From the NCBI GenBank assembly GCA_002304435.1, contig NEUZ01000014.1:1-32505 (forward strand): DNA of 32,505 bases, written 5' to 3'. The stretch's first letter is position 1. Each line of letters begins with the position of its first letter. The notes below the pieces were generated by a model. That model saw nothing but the letters and a program-made list of their open reading frames with translations. It did not search any database and was not told the origin of the DNA. The position numbers and the translations under genes were made by a program. Origin of the DNA: Opitutia bacterium Tous-C8FEB. Lineage in GTDB: Bacteria > Verrucomicrobiota > Verrucomicrobiia > Opitutales > Opitutaceae. Below, piece by piece: positions 1 to 10,943 of this stretch.

Positions 1-15
1 CGCCGCGGGCCCGCG

Positions 16-2169
16 ATGCCGCCCCCAGGCTCGCCGCTGCCCCTCCCCCGCCCCGGACGCCTGCCGGTCCCGGCGGAGGACCTACCCGCGCCGCCCGTCC
101 GCGAGGAGACGCCCGCCGCGCCCCGGTTACGCCCGGGGGAACTCGTGGCCCGCATTCAGTTCCGCACCGGCGGCTCCGGGTTCGCGGTGCCGGAGCAGCC
201 GGCCGGGGCGGCGCCGGTCCCGGCCGTGCAGATCCCCCCGGGGGATTCCGGGGTCGCGTTGCCCGGGGACCGCGTGGTGGTGCGCATCCATCCCGGCCGG
301 CAGGGACGGCGGCCCGGCGAGCGCGTCGGCCGCGTCGTCCACGTGCTGGAGCGGGACCGCGACGTCGTGGTCGGAGAACTCCGCCGGCACCGGGGTGGCT
401 GGATGGTCGCGCCCGACGACCCGCGCTTCACCCGCGAGATCACCGTGCCGGACCCCGCCCGCGGGGGCCTCGAGCCCATCCCGCGCGCCGGGGACAAAGT
501 GGCCGTGCGCCTCGGCGCGTGGACTGACGCCACCCAGCCCCCGCCCGGGGTTGTCACCGCCCGCCTCGGTCGCACCCACGAGCCCGACGCGGAGCTGCGG
601 GCGATCCTGCTGACCTACGAGCTTGAGCCGCGCTTTCCCGACGACGCTCTGCGCGAGGCCGCGGCCCTGCCCGTCAAGGTCCCCGCACGCGACACGCGCG
701 GGCGGCTCGATTACCGGGAACGGCCCGTGTTCACCATCGATCCGGACGACGCGAAGGACTTCGACGATGCGCTCTCGCTCGAGGATTTGCCAGGCGGCGG
801 CTGGCGCGTGGGCGTCCACATCGCGGACGTTTCCCACTACGTCCGCCCCGGCAGCGCGCTGGACCGCGAGGCGCAGCGCCGGGGCAACTCGACTTACTTG
901 GTCGGCACCGTCGTGCCGATGCTGCCCGAACCCATCTCCAACGGGCTCTGCTCGCTGGTCGAGGGGGAGGACCGCCTCTGCCAGGCGGTGCTGCTGGACT
1001 TCGACGCCGGCGGCCGCCTCCGCGGCAGCACGCCCGCCCGCACGGTGATCCGCAGCCGGAAGCGCCTCACCTACCGCCAGGCGCTCGCCTTCCTGCAGGA
1101 GGATGACCTCGCGCGCATCCGGGAGCTCCCGCTGCCGCCCAAGCACCAGACCGGCTCTACCGGCCGGGCACTGCGGGAACTCACAGAGGAGGAGCTGCGC
1201 GACCTGCAGACCTATATCCGGCGCCTGTGGGGATTCGCGCGCCGCCTGCGCCACGAGCGGATGGCGCACGGCAGCCTCGATCTCGATATGCCGGAAACGA
1301 AGATCCTGCTCGATCCGTCCGGCTACGCCGAGCGGCTGGAAAGGGTGGAGCACGACGAGAGCCACCAGCTGATCGAGGAATTTATGCTGGCGGCCAACGA
1401 GGCGGTCGCCCGCCTCACCCGCCAGCTCAAGCTGCCCTCCCTTTACCGGGTGCACGACGATCCCGAGCCGGCGCGCCTCGGCGAGCTGCGCGCGACCCTG
1501 GCGGACCACGGCATCCCGGCCGGCGACCTCACGGAGCGGGCGGAACTCGGCCGAGTCCTCGCGATCTTGGCGACCCACGCCCAAGGCCACACCCTGCGGA
1601 CCCAGTTGCTGCGCAGCCTCCGGAAGGCCGCCTACCGGCACTCGCCTGACGGGCATTACGGGCTGCACAAGAAGGACTACACCCACTTCACCTCCCCGAT
1701 CCGCCGCTACGCCGACCTCGTGGTGCACCGGGTGCTCGAACGCCACCTCACCACGGACAAGTCCGGCGCCGCCCGCGCCACCCGTTACGACCTGCCCGGG
1801 GTGGAACGCCTCGCGGAGCACCTGAGCCGCACCGAGATCAACAGCGCGGAGGCCGAGCGTGACAGCGTGAAGGTGAAACTGATGGAATTCTTCTCGCGCC
1901 AACTAGAGCTCAGCCCTCCGACCCGCTTTACAGCGATCATCACGGACGTGCGACCACAGGGCCTGTTCATCGAGCTGACCGAATCGCTCGCCTTCGGCTT
2001 CCTGCCCCTCGAGTCCCTGCGCGACGACCGCTACGGGCCGACGCCCTCGGGCGACGCGCTCATCGGGCGCCGCCACCGGCGCCGCCTCGGGCTCAACGAC
2101 CGCCTCGAGGTGATCGTGGCCAAGGTTGACCGCTACCGCCGCCAAGTGGACTTCGCGCCCGCCGGCTGA
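16..2169 (+). CDS. rnr: Ribonuclease R (RNB-family 3'-5' exoribonuclease)
   Basis: Processive 3'-5' hydrolytic exoribonuclease that degrades structured RNA (717 aa as drawn). An OB/cold-shock-like region lies at about residues 40-200, the RNB catalytic domain at about 225-600 and a C-terminal S1 domain at about 630-713. The metal-binding aspartates of the family are present with canonical spacing: D242, D248, D250 and D251 in the motif IDPDDAKDFDDA. Downstream RNB blocks (HIADVSHYV, FTSPIRRYADL) are intact. The N-terminus is proline-rich and lacks an obvious helix-turn-helix. The frame is open to the window edge, so the true start could lie upstream of position 1 and the gene could be 5'-partial. 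It converges on the DUF4139 gene 18 bases away, with a small hairpin around the stop codon. Identification is secure; RNase II is less likely given the length and S1 arrangement. Confidence 0.95.
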   Translation: MPPPGSPLPLPRPGRLPVPAEDLPAPPVREETPAAPRLRPGELVARIQFRTGGSGFAVPEQPAGAAPVPAVQIPPGDSGVALPGDRVVVRIHPGRQGRRPGERVGRVVHVLERDRDVVVGELRRHRGGWMVAPDDPRFTREITVPDPARGGLEPIPRAGDKVAVRLGAWTDATQPPPGVVTARLGRTHEPDAELRAILLTYELEPRFPDDALREAAALPVKVPARDTRGRLDYRERPVFTIDPDDAKDFDDALSLEDLPGGGWRVGVHIADVSHYVRPGSALDREAQRRGNSTYLVGTVVPMLPEPISNGLCSLVEGEDRLCQAVLLDFDAGGRLRGSTPARTVIRSRKRLTYRQALAFLQEDDLARIRELPLPPKHQTGSTGRALRELTEEELRDLQTYIRRLWGFARRLRHERMAHGSLDLDMPETKILLDPSGYAERLERVEHDESHQLIEEFMLAANEAVARLTRQLKLPSLYRVHDDPEPARLGELRATLADHGIPAGDLTERAELGRVLAILATHAQGHTLRTQLLRSLRKAAYRHSPDGHYGLHKKDYTHFTSPIRRYADLVVHRVLERHLTTDKSGAARATRYDLPGVERLAEHLSRTEINSAEAERDSVKVKLMEFFSRQLELSPPTRFTAIITDVRPQGLFIELTESLAFGFLPLESLRDDRYGPTPSGDALIGRRHRRRLGLNDRLEVIVAKVDRYRRQVDFAPAG

Positions 2170-2175
2170 GCCGGC
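2161..2175. terminator. Hairpin enclosing the rnr stop codon
   Basis: The six-base inverted repeat GCCGGC/GCCGGC has the TGA stop codon of rnr as its three-base loop. It lies between two convergent genes. There is no T-run on either side, so it is only a possible factor-independent terminator or an mRNA 3'-end stabiliser. Confidence 0.25.
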
Positions 2176-2187
2176 CCCGCGGCGGCC

Positions 2188-3609
2188 TCAGCGCCAGTCG
2201 TACCGGACGCGGTAGGTCACGACGCTCTCGCCGTCGGGCGGCACGGCCACATCGAACTCGATCGTCTGCGCGTCGCGGCGCGTGAACGGCGCGGAGTGCT
2301 GCGTGACCCGCCAGTTGCCCCCGCGGTAGAGCCGTTCGACCACGCGGATCGTCACCGGCGTCGCCTTGCGGTTGCGGAGGCGGATCTCGAAATCCTCCTC
2401 CGCGAACTCCTGGCGGTTGCTCCCGTTGTACTGTGTGCGGGTGCGCTCGCCCACCAGGTCAAAGGCGTCGCCGGTGCGCACCCGCACCAGCTCGTTGCGC
2501 GGCGTATGGTCGAGCTCGTTCTCGCCGGTGAATTCAAGGCGGCCGTCCGCCGCGTCCTGCCGATAGAAGCGCAGGCGACCCTTGGGTAGCGGCACGCCGA
2601 GCCGGTTCTCCTCGGAGTTCCGGAACTCCCGGAACACGGCGACCTTGGCGGAACCCTGGCTGACGAAGCCCGGATCGCGGTTGGGGCCGCCGCCGAAGGA
2701 CATCCCGGGCGCACCATCGAAGACGTAAAGCACCGGGGCCCGCACGCCTGTCGCACGCAGGAACTCCACCTGCTTGGTCTCGCGGTCGCGCAGGGTGACC
2801 GGGCGTGGCAGCGCGTAGAGGCGGAACTCGTCGAACGCTTTTTCCGTCACGGCGCCGTCCGCCGCCATCGCGAGCACCACCGCCTCGCGGCCGCGGTTCA
2901 TCCGCGTCGGCCGGGGTGCGACGCGGGCCACATCGCCCGCCATCAGCTTGACCGTCGCACCAGTGAAGGTCTGGCCACTCTGGTTCGAGAGGGTGACCCA
3001 GCCCACGAGATCGAGTAGGTCGCCCTGTTCCGGGGCGATAAGGTTGTAAGCCGCCTGCCAGCCAAGCCCGCCGGTGACGTAGCCCAGCTCGGCCTCGAGG
3101 TCCGCCGCGGCCGGGGAGGCGAGCCGCCAGGAGAGCGTCGGGCGCAGGATGCCATCGCCGCCGAGCGCGGGGAACAGCGGCTCGCCGGGAAGGGAAAAGC
3201 GCACTTTGCCCTCGACCTCGATGATGGGCGCCACCGGTTCGCCCCCCGGCTGGTGACCGCCGCGGATAACCTTGCCGCGCACCGTGTGTTCGCGGGCGTC
3301 GCGGTCCCGCACCAGGAAATCAATCTCGCGACCCTCGTGGAGCGTGAGGAGCAGCGCCTGCGACACGACGTCGGCCCGGTAGCTCTGCTCCAGCACCCGG
3401 AAAGCGACCTTCCCGGCGGGATCGCGCAGCACCACCGAGTCCGGTTCGACCTGCGCGGTGACGCCGGCGAACGCCGCCTCCGTCTCGCCCGCGACGAGCC
3501 GCAGGGGCACCCGTTCGCGGACAACGGCGAAGCCTTGATGGTACAGCGTGAGGGCGGGAGCGGCGGCCAGGGCCGGGACAAGCCCGAGGAGCAACAGGGC
3601 GGTCTTCAT
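2188..3609 (-). CDS. Secreted DUF4139-domain protein
   Basis: Exported protein of unknown function, 473 aa from the chosen start. That start (an ATG whose complement is at 3607-3609) puts a typical signal peptide first: a Lys-Thr n-region, a leucine-rich core and an AAA-type cleavage site within about 20 residues. An upstream in-frame ATG at 3636 would bury this peptide. The middle carries the DUF4139 pattern, a beta-rich segment with the GYVTGGLGWQAAYNL and SNQSGQTFTG stretches. The C-terminus ends in the family-type block with RVVERLYRGGNW and a final TYRVRYDW. DUF4139 proteins are widespread and often secreted, and no reaction is established. It is transcribed divergently from the UvrD-type helicase across 104 bases, with no evident functional link. 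Family call fairly sure, role unknown. Confidence 0.8.
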   Translation of the reverse strand: MKTALLLLGLVPALAAAPALTLYHQGFAVVRERVPLRLVAGETEAAFAGVTAQVEPDSVVLRDPAGKVAFRVLEQSYRADVVSQALLLTLHEGREIDFLVRDRDAREHTVRGKVIRGGHQPGGEPVAPIIEVEGKVRFSLPGEPLFPALGGDGILRPTLSWRLASPAAADLEAELGYVTGGLGWQAAYNLIAPEQGDLLDLVGWVTLSNQSGQTFTGATVKLMAGDVARVAPRPTRMNRGREAVVLAMAADGAVTEKAFDEFRLYALPRPVTLRDRETKQVEFLRATGVRAPVLYVFDGAPGMSFGGGPNRDPGFVSQGSAKVAVFREFRNSEENRLGVPLPKGRLRFYRQDAADGRLEFTGENELDHTPRNELVRVRTGDAFDLVGERTRTQYNGSNRQEFAEEDFEIRLRNRKATPVTIRVVERLYRGGNWRVTQHSAPFTRRDAQTIEFDVAVPPDGESVVTYRVRYDWR

Positions 3610-3713
3610 CCTTGGAGGCTGCCCGCGGGCCGGCACCGGGGCGAGCGGAGAGTAGCCGGCTCGGAAACCCTTGCGCCCGCCCGGGGTTTTTGCGCCCTTG
3701 GCGTCCGCTCCAG

Positions 3714-5711
<1,998 letters not shown>

Positions 5712-5733
5712 CGCGCGGAGGCCGGCGCGCACC

Positions 5734-7725
5734 TTAACCGCGATCCCGACGCCGGAACCAAGTCCGACGCACGGGCGGCGGCGGGGGCGAGGGCAGGCCG
5801 CCGCAGGACATCGCGTCCTCGGCCAGCATCCGATCCTTAGCCGATCCGTCGCCCAACAACCGGGCCGCGGTGTCGCCCATCCCGAGGCGGCGGAGGGTGG
5901 AGCGCAGGGCGGACTTCATCTCCGGCTTGTACCAGAAGAAGAAGCTACGCTGCTCCTGCTTCTCCTCCGGGGAGCGAGCCACGCAGACCGGCTTCTGGTC
6001 GTACGGGTGCACCCCGGTCGCGTAGATCTCAGTCGCGACCGTCATCGGGGTCGGCGTGAAGTCCTGCACCTGCTCCAGCTTGAAGCCCAGCTCCTTGGTC
6101 TCCACCGCCAGTTGGGCCATGTCCTCGGGCCGCGAGCCCGGATGGGAACTGATGAAATAGGGGATGATCTGAAGATTGTCCCGACCGAGGCGGCTCTTGG
6201 CAGAATCGAACTTTTCCTTGAAGCGCCGGAAGTACTTAAACGAGGGCTTCCGCATCACGCGCAGCACCGCGTCCGAGGTGTGTTCGGGCGCGACTTTAAG
6301 GCGACCAGACACGTGGTGCTCCACCAGCGTATCGACGTAGCGCTCGTGGCTCTCCTTTTCCTGGCCCTTCGCGTGCTTGTGCAGGAAGAGGTCGTAGCGG
6401 AGCCCGCTGGTGACGAAGGCGTGGTTCACGCCGGGGGTCTCGCGCACCGCCTTGTAGACGTCGAGCAGCGCGGTGTGGTCGGTGTCGAGGTTCCGGCACA
6501 CGTCGGGCCAGATGCAGCTGGGGCGCACGCACTCGTCGCAGATCCACTGCTCGCGGCCCTTCATCTTGTACATATTGCCCGAGGGGCCGCCGAGGTCGGA
6601 GATCGTGCCCCGGAAATCGGGCATCTGCTTGATGGATTCGACCTCGCGCAGGATGCTCGCCTTGCTGCGGCTGGCGACGAACTTACCCTGGTGCGCCGAG
6701 ATCGTGCAGAAGCTGCACCCGCCAAAGCACCCGCGGTGCATATTGATCGAGTGCTTGATCATCTCGTACGCGGGGATCGGCCCCCGCTTGCGGTACTTCG
6801 GGTGCGGGAGCCGCGTATACGGCAGGTCGAAACTCGAGTCGATCTGCCGCTCAGACATCGTCGGGAACGGCGGGTTGACCACCAGCAGCCGGTCGCCCGT
6901 CGGCTGCAGCAACCGCCGCGCCTTCACCCGGTTCGACTCGGTCTCAATGTCCTTGAAGTTTCGGGCGTAGAGCGCGCGGTCCCGCGAGCACTCCTCGTGA
7001 CTGTGGAGAGTGAAATCCTCCCAGTGCTGGTTCTTCGGCACCGGTGCGCCGGGCGGAAGCAGCACCGCCGTCTGCCCGATGGTGCGTAGGGACGAGAACG
7101 GGACCCCCTGCTTGAGCAGGCGGAGGATCTCGAGGAGAGGCAGCTCTCCCATCCCATACACCAGCATATCGGCGCCACTCTCGGCCAGGATCCCCGGCTT
7201 CAGCGTATCCGACCAATAGTCGTAGTGCGTGACCCGCCGCAGGCTGGCCTCGATCCCGCCGAGCAGGACGGGCACCTCGGGATAGAGCTGCTTGAGGAGG
7301 CGCGAATAGACGGTGGCCGCGTAGTCGGGCCGGAATCCGTGCTCGCCGCCAGGGGTGTAGGCGTCCTGGCTCCGCAGCTTCTTCGCCGCGGTGTAGCGGT
7401 TCACCATCGAGTCCATGCACCCGGAGGTGACGCCGAAGAAGAGTCGGGGCGCGCCGAACTTGCGGAAGTCGCGAAGGTCGTCGCGCCAGTTCGGCTGAGA
7501 AATAATGGCGATGCGCAGCCCCTCGCGCTCGATCAGCCGGCCGATGACGGCGGTGCCGAACGCGGGATGGTCGACGTAAGCGTCGCCCGAAACTAACACC
7601 ACATCGAGTTCGTCCCAGCCGCGAGCCACCGCCTCGTCGCGGGTAGTGGGCAGCCAGCGGCGGGGATCCCAGACGGGATCCTTGGCGGCGGCCGGGGCGG
7701 GTGCGGCAGGCTGGCCCGGGGACAT
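5734..7725 (-). CDS. ygiQ: YgiQ-family radical SAM protein
   Basis: Radical SAM protein of the YgiQ (UPF0313) family, 663 aa; its substrate is not established. The 4Fe-4S cysteine motif CxxxCxxC is at C333, C337 and C340 inside HRGCFGGCSFC. The N-terminal region (VVLVSGDAYVDHPAFG, LLGGIEASLRR) is characteristic of the family. The C-terminal third contains the YFISSHPGS, QDFTPTPMT and YKPEMKSALR blocks. Two further CxxC-like cysteines follow the radical SAM core (WICDECVRPSCIWPDVC), consistent with an extra metal or zinc site. The start ATG lies about 25 bases downstream of the stop codon region of the MFS gene, on the same strand, so the two may be co-transcribed. It is convergent with uvrD across 22 bases. 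Family assignment is very sure. Confidence 0.93.
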   Translation of the reverse strand: MSPGQPAAPAPAAAKDPVWDPRRWLPTTRDEAVARGWDELDVVLVSGDAYVDHPAFGTAVIGRLIEREGLRIAIISQPNWRDDLRDFRKFGAPRLFFGVTSGCMDSMVNRYTAAKKLRSQDAYTPGGEHGFRPDYAATVYSRLLKQLYPEVPVLLGGIEASLRRVTHYDYWSDTLKPGILAESGADMLVYGMGELPLLEILRLLKQGVPFSSLRTIGQTAVLLPPGAPVPKNQHWEDFTLHSHEECSRDRALYARNFKDIETESNRVKARRLLQPTGDRLLVVNPPFPTMSERQIDSSFDLPYTRLPHPKYRKRGPIPAYEMIKHSINMHRGCFGGCSFCTISAHQGKFVASRSKASILREVESIKQMPDFRGTISDLGGPSGNMYKMKGREQWICDECVRPSCIWPDVCRNLDTDHTALLDVYKAVRETPGVNHAFVTSGLRYDLFLHKHAKGQEKESHERYVDTLVEHHVSGRLKVAPEHTSDAVLRVMRKPSFKYFRRFKEKFDSAKSRLGRDNLQIIPYFISSHPGSRPEDMAQLAVETKELGFKLEQVQDFTPTPMTVATEIYATGVHPYDQKPVCVARSPEEKQEQRSFFFWYKPEMKSALRSTLRRLGMGDTAARLLGDGSAKDRMLAEDAMSCGGLPSPPPPPVRRTWFRRRDRG

Positions 7726-7749
7726 CAGCGGGCGGGGCCGCCGCGCGGG

Positions 7750-9267
7750 TTATTCGGGCAGTTCACGGTCCTTAGTCTCGGGCCCCCACCAGATCGCGAT
7801 CATCCCGACGAGGTAGATCGCCGCGAGCGTGGAGCCGGTCTTGGCGAAGCTACCGTCGAAGGCCTTGATCAGGGTGGCAGTCTGCAGGCCGCCAACGGCA
7901 GCGACGATGCGCCCGAAATTGAACGCGAAACCTTGGCCGGTGGCCCGCACCGCCGTTGGGAACAGCTCCGGGAAATAGAGCGGGAAGAACCCGTAGAAGG
8001 AGGCGGTGACCCCACCCGCGATAAAGGCGGCAATCAGGAAGCCGGTGCCGAAGGCAGCGTTACCCAAGTAGAAATACAGGGCCGACGCGATTGAGCCGAC
8101 GCAGAGCACGGCGTAGGTAATCCGCCGGCCGAAGCGGCCCGCGGCGACCGCGGCGATGATCGTCGCCACGATCGCGCCGAGTGAGGTGGCCAGCTGGGTC
8201 TTCTCCTTCGCGAAATGCTTTACCGTGGCCGTGTCCGGCATCAGCTCAGCCGCCCAGCGCGGCGCCCACTGGATCGAGCCCCACGTGCCGAGCAAGGCGA
8301 CGCCCGCGAGGACCGCGCCAAAGAGCATGCTACGGATCACGGCCGACTGGGTGCCGGGCTTCAGCCCGCCCGCGGCCACCGCGCGCGCGAGGTACTGCTT
8401 GACCGGGAAGAGGTAGCCCCACAGCGCCACCGCCAGGCCGATGATCGTGACGAGGGTCGCCCAGGTCCAGTGGAGCTTGGACAGCGCCGGGGACCAGACG
8501 CCGATGATGACCAACGCCGCGATGCAGGCGACTAGGACGCCGAGCAGGTCGGACTTGCTCCAGTGCGAGGTCGAGCCCTTGGCGTTCTCCTCGACCCATT
8601 TCTCGGACTCGCCCACGAAAAGCCGGATGAAGAAGATGAGGAGCGCGGGGAAGGCACCGCTGATCATCAGGAAGCGCCACGCCGAGTTCGCGAGCAGGCT
8701 CTGAGTCGCGGCCTCGGAGAGTCCGATCGAGCGCAGCATCACCTCGACGCCCCCGATGAAGCCCACCAGCCCCATGCTGAGCAGCGCCACCAACAGGAAG
8801 CCGACGTTCGCCGCCGCGCCGATCAGGCCAGCGATCAGCGCCCGTGACTTGCCGGGCCAGACCTCGTTGACCAGCGCCACACCGAGCGACCACTCGCCGC
8901 CCATGCCGAGGGAGGCGATGAACCGCAGCGCCGCGATATGCCACGCCTCGGTGGCGAACCCGCAGAGACCGGTGAAGATCGCGTAGGTGAAGATGCTGAG
9001 CGACATCGCCCGCACGCGGCCGATCTTGTCGCCCAGCCAGCCGAAGAGCACCCCTCCGCTGGCGGCGCCCACCAGGAACACCGCGATGATCGCGCCGAAC
9101 CAGGCGGCCGTGTCGCCCGCAGGGGCATTGGGCCCAAGTAGATCCTTCAGGGCCGGCTGGCCGATGAGCGGAAATAGGCCCATCTCAAACCCGTCGAACA
9201 TCCACCCCAGAAAGGCGGCGATCAGGGTCATATACTTGGCGCGGTTGGAATCGACGGGGGGCTTCAT
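7750..9267 (-). CDS. MFS transporter (aromatic/sugar-acid:proton symporter-like)
   Basis: Twelve-helix major facilitator superfamily permease of the inner membrane (505 aa). The cytoplasmic loop 2-3 signature GWLGDKIGR is at residues 76-84. The first helix contains an acidic DGFE motif (residues 25-28) resembling the DGYD-type motif of AAHS-like acid/proton symporters. A soluble loop at about residues 225-260 separates the two six-helix halves. The start at 9267 places the first transmembrane segment about 12 residues in; the frame is open a further 79 codons upstream, but that stretch is low-complexity and crosses the divergent promoter. The substrate cannot be read from sequence. With sugar-acid genes a few kb away an organic acid is plausible, but they are not in the same transcription unit. 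Confidence 0.88.
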   Translation of the reverse strand: MKPPVDSNRAKYMTLIAAFLGWMFDGFEMGLFPLIGQPALKDLLGPNAPAGDTAAWFGAIIAVFLVGAASGGVLFGWLGDKIGRVRAMSLSIFTYAIFTGLCGFATEAWHIAALRFIASLGMGGEWSLGVALVNEVWPGKSRALIAGLIGAAANVGFLLVALLSMGLVGFIGGVEVMLRSIGLSEAATQSLLANSAWRFLMISGAFPALLIFFIRLFVGESEKWVEENAKGSTSHWSKSDLLGVLVACIAALVIIGVWSPALSKLHWTWATLVTIIGLAVALWGYLFPVKQYLARAVAAGGLKPGTQSAVIRSMLFGAVLAGVALLGTWGSIQWAPRWAAELMPDTATVKHFAKEKTQLATSLGAIVATIIAAVAAGRFGRRITYAVLCVGSIASALYFYLGNAAFGTGFLIAAFIAGGVTASFYGFFPLYFPELFPTAVRATGQGFAFNFGRIVAAVGGLQTATLIKAFDGSFAKTGSTLAAIYLVGMIAIWWGPETKDRELPE

Positions 9268-9360
9268 ACGGGGTCGGATCGGTGGGTAAATGAGGGCGAA
9301 CGCGGGCCGGAACGTCCAGAACGCCGCGCTAGGCTCCGGCCCGCCGCGAAAATTGCAAGC

Positions 9361-9380
9361 GCCGCCGGCGGCCCGGCCGG
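9361..9380. promoter_or_regulatory. Adjacent palindromes between MFS and trxB starts
   Basis: The 169-base divergent region (9268-9436) must contain promoters for both the transporter and thioredoxin reductase. Its most structured part is a 12-base palindrome, GCCGCCGGCGGC, directly followed by the 8-base palindrome CCGGCCGG. This could be an operator, but in such GC-rich DNA palindromes of this composition arise easily. No convincing -35/-10 pair was recognised. Confidence 0.2.
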
Positions 9381-9436
9381 GGATTGATCTCCGGGATTGC
9401 GCCTCCCCCCGCCCTTCCCCTCTCTTCGGACACCGT

Positions 9437-10384
9437 ATGTCCGCCCCCTCCGTCGAAAACGTCGTCATCATCGGCACCGGCTGCGCCGGGCTGACGGCAG
9501 CCATCTACACCGGCCGCGCGAACCTCGCCCCGCTCCTCCTCGAGGGCCCGCTGCCGGGCGGGCAGCTGACCACCACCAGCGAGGTGGAGAACTTCCCCGG
9601 GTTTCCCCACGGCGTGGACGGCTTCCAGCTGATGCAGAACCTGCGCGAACAGGCCACCCGCTTCGGCACCCGGTTCGAGCAGGTGCTGGTCGACCGCGTT
9701 GATTTCACCTCCCAGCCGCGGAAGCTCTTCGCCGGCGACCGCGTCATCCTCGCCCGCGCCGTGATCATCGCCACCGGCGCCTCCCCGCGGATGACCGGGA
9801 TCCCCGGCGAGAAGGAGCTCTACGGCGGCAAGGGCGTCACGACCTGCGCGACCTGCGACGGTGCCTTCTACCGCAAAATGGACGTCGCGGTGATCGGCGG
9901 GGGCGACAGCGCCGCCGAGGAGGCGCTGTTCCTCACCCGCTTCGCCTCCCGCGTCTACCTCGTCCACCGCCGCGACACCCTACGCGCGTCGAAGATCATG
10001 GCCGACCGAGTGACTAGCCATGAGAAGATCACCTGCGTCTGGGACAGTCTGCCCGTGGCGGTCGAGGGCGTCGCGGAGGGCGCGGTCAGCGGGCTCCGCG
10101 TGCGGAACTTAAAGAGCGGGGTCGAACAGGTCCTCGCGGTGAAGGGGATCTTCGTCGCGATCGGCCATCTGCCGAACACGGGGCCGTTCGCGCCGCCGCT
10201 GGAGGTGGACGAGCAGGGCTATTTTAAGCCGGCCCCGGGCTCCGCAGTGCGCACCAATATCCCGGGCGTGTACGTCGCGGGCGACTGCGCCGACCACGTC
10301 TACCGGCAGGCGATCACGGCCGCCGGGATGGGTTGTGCCGCCGCGATCGAGGCCGAGCGGTGGCTCGCCGGGCACGGCGACTAA
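9437..10384 (+). CDS. trxB: Thioredoxin reductase (NADPH)
   Basis: Flavoprotein that reduces thioredoxin with NADPH (315 aa, the usual length for the low-molecular-weight bacterial type). The FAD-binding dinucleotide motif is at residues 13-18 (GTGCAG) and the redox-active CATC motif has C137 and C140. The NADPH-binding GGGDSA is at 154-159, with the phosphate-binding HRR at 177-179. The C-terminal FAD motif GDCAD is at 282-286. The start at 9437 places the FAD motif about 10 residues in, as in the family; 49 further open codons upstream are non-conserved. One oddity is that the first FAD motif carries Cys15 where proline is usual (GSGPAG). The gene ends 3 bases before the VanY-like gene, suggesting one transcript. 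Confidence 0.95.
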   Translation: MSAPSVENVVIIGTGCAGLTAAIYTGRANLAPLLLEGPLPGGQLTTTSEVENFPGFPHGVDGFQLMQNLREQATRFGTRFEQVLVDRVDFTSQPRKLFAGDRVILARAVIIATGASPRMTGIPGEKELYGGKGVTTCATCDGAFYRKMDVAVIGGGDSAAEEALFLTRFASRVYLVHRRDTLRASKIMADRVTSHEKITCVWDSLPVAVEGVAEGAVSGLRVRNLKSGVEQVLAVKGIFVAIGHLPNTGPFAPPLEVDEQGYFKPAPGSAVRTNIPGVYVAGDCADHVYRQAITAAGMGCAAAIEAERWLAGHGD

Positions 10385-10387
10385 GCC

Positions 10388-10927
10388 GTGGAAATGCCGC
10401 CCGCGATCGCCGCCCTGCACCGCGAACTGGGCATCCCGGCGGATTACGCCGCGCGCCGCGGCCTGCCGTTCCATGCTGAGGCGTCCGAGGGCGCACTTAT
10501 CCGCGTGGACCGCGGGGAGGTGGACCCGCCCGTGCGACTGCTGCCCGAGGTCGCCGCGGCTTGGCACCGGCTGGAGGCAAGTGCGGCGCTCGACGGCATA
10601 GAATTACTGCCGGTCTCCGGCTTCCGTTCCGTGGCGCGGCAGACCGAGATCATCCGGCGGAAGCGGGCCGCGGGGCGCCCGCTGGAGGACATCCTGCGCC
10701 TCATCGCGGCGCCGGGTTTCAGCGAGCACCACTCGGGCCGCGCCATCGACATCGGCTGCCCGGGCCACACGGATCTCGAGGAGAATTTCGCCGACACGCG
10801 CGCCTTCCGCTGGCTGGAAGGGCACGCGCCGCAGGCCGGCTTCCGGCTCTCCTACCCGCGCGGCAACCCGTGGGGCATCGGGTACGAGCCCTGGCACTGG
10901 TACTGGGTCGGCGAACCCGCGGGCTGA
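10388..10927 (+). CDS. VanY/LAS-family D-alanyl-D-alanine carboxypeptidase-like peptidase
   Basis: Zinc metallopeptidase of the VanY (peptidase M15B) type, 179 aa. The zinc-site motif SxHxxGxAxD is complete (S112, H114, G117, A119, D121). The second motif ExxH supplies the catalytic acid and third ligand (E167, H170 in YEPWHWYW). The upstream GFRS block (78-81) is also typical. Enzymes of this family cut D,D- or L,D-carboxy-terminal residues from peptidoglycan peptides. No signal peptide or membrane helix is visible, so the product looks cytoplasmic unless exported by another route. The start is GTG at 10388, or ATG two codons later. It sits 3 bases behind trxB and converges on the FAD dehydrogenase gene through a stop-spanning hairpin. 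Confidence 0.85.
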   Translation: MEMPPAIAALHRELGIPADYAARRGLPFHAEASEGALIRVDRGEVDPPVRLLPEVAAAWHRLEASAALDGIELLPVSGFRSVARQTEIIRRKRAAGRPLEDILRLIAAPGFSEHHSGRAIDIGCPGHTDLEENFADTRAFRWLEGHAPQAGFRLSYPRGNPWGIGYEPWHWYWVGEPAG

Positions 10928-10936
10928 TGCCCGCGG
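10917..10936. terminator. Perfect 8-bp hairpin spanning the VanY-like stop codon
   Basis: CCGCGGGC (10917-10924) and GCCCGCGG (10929-10936) pair perfectly with a TGAT loop that contains the stop codon of the peptidase gene. It lies between two convergent genes whose stops are 16 bases apart, where a bidirectional terminator is expected. There is no T-run on either strand, so intrinsic termination is uncertain. Confidence 0.4.
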
Positions 10937-10943
10937 CCGGGGC

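Noticed and set aside
127-1902. 591-codon minus-strand open frame opposite RNase R
   Set aside because: RNase R has complete catalytic motifs in its frame; the antisense frame shows no recognisable domain.
3665-3691. AAACCC/GGGTTT inverted repeat followed by T residues upstream of uvrD
   Set aside because: The stem is six bases with a 13-base loop and A/T ends, and it lies between divergent starts where no terminator is expected. Too weak to call.
5712-5730. GCGCG/CGCGC inverted repeat between uvrD and ygiQ
   Set aside because: Five base pairs of alternating GC with no T-run; expected by chance in this composition.
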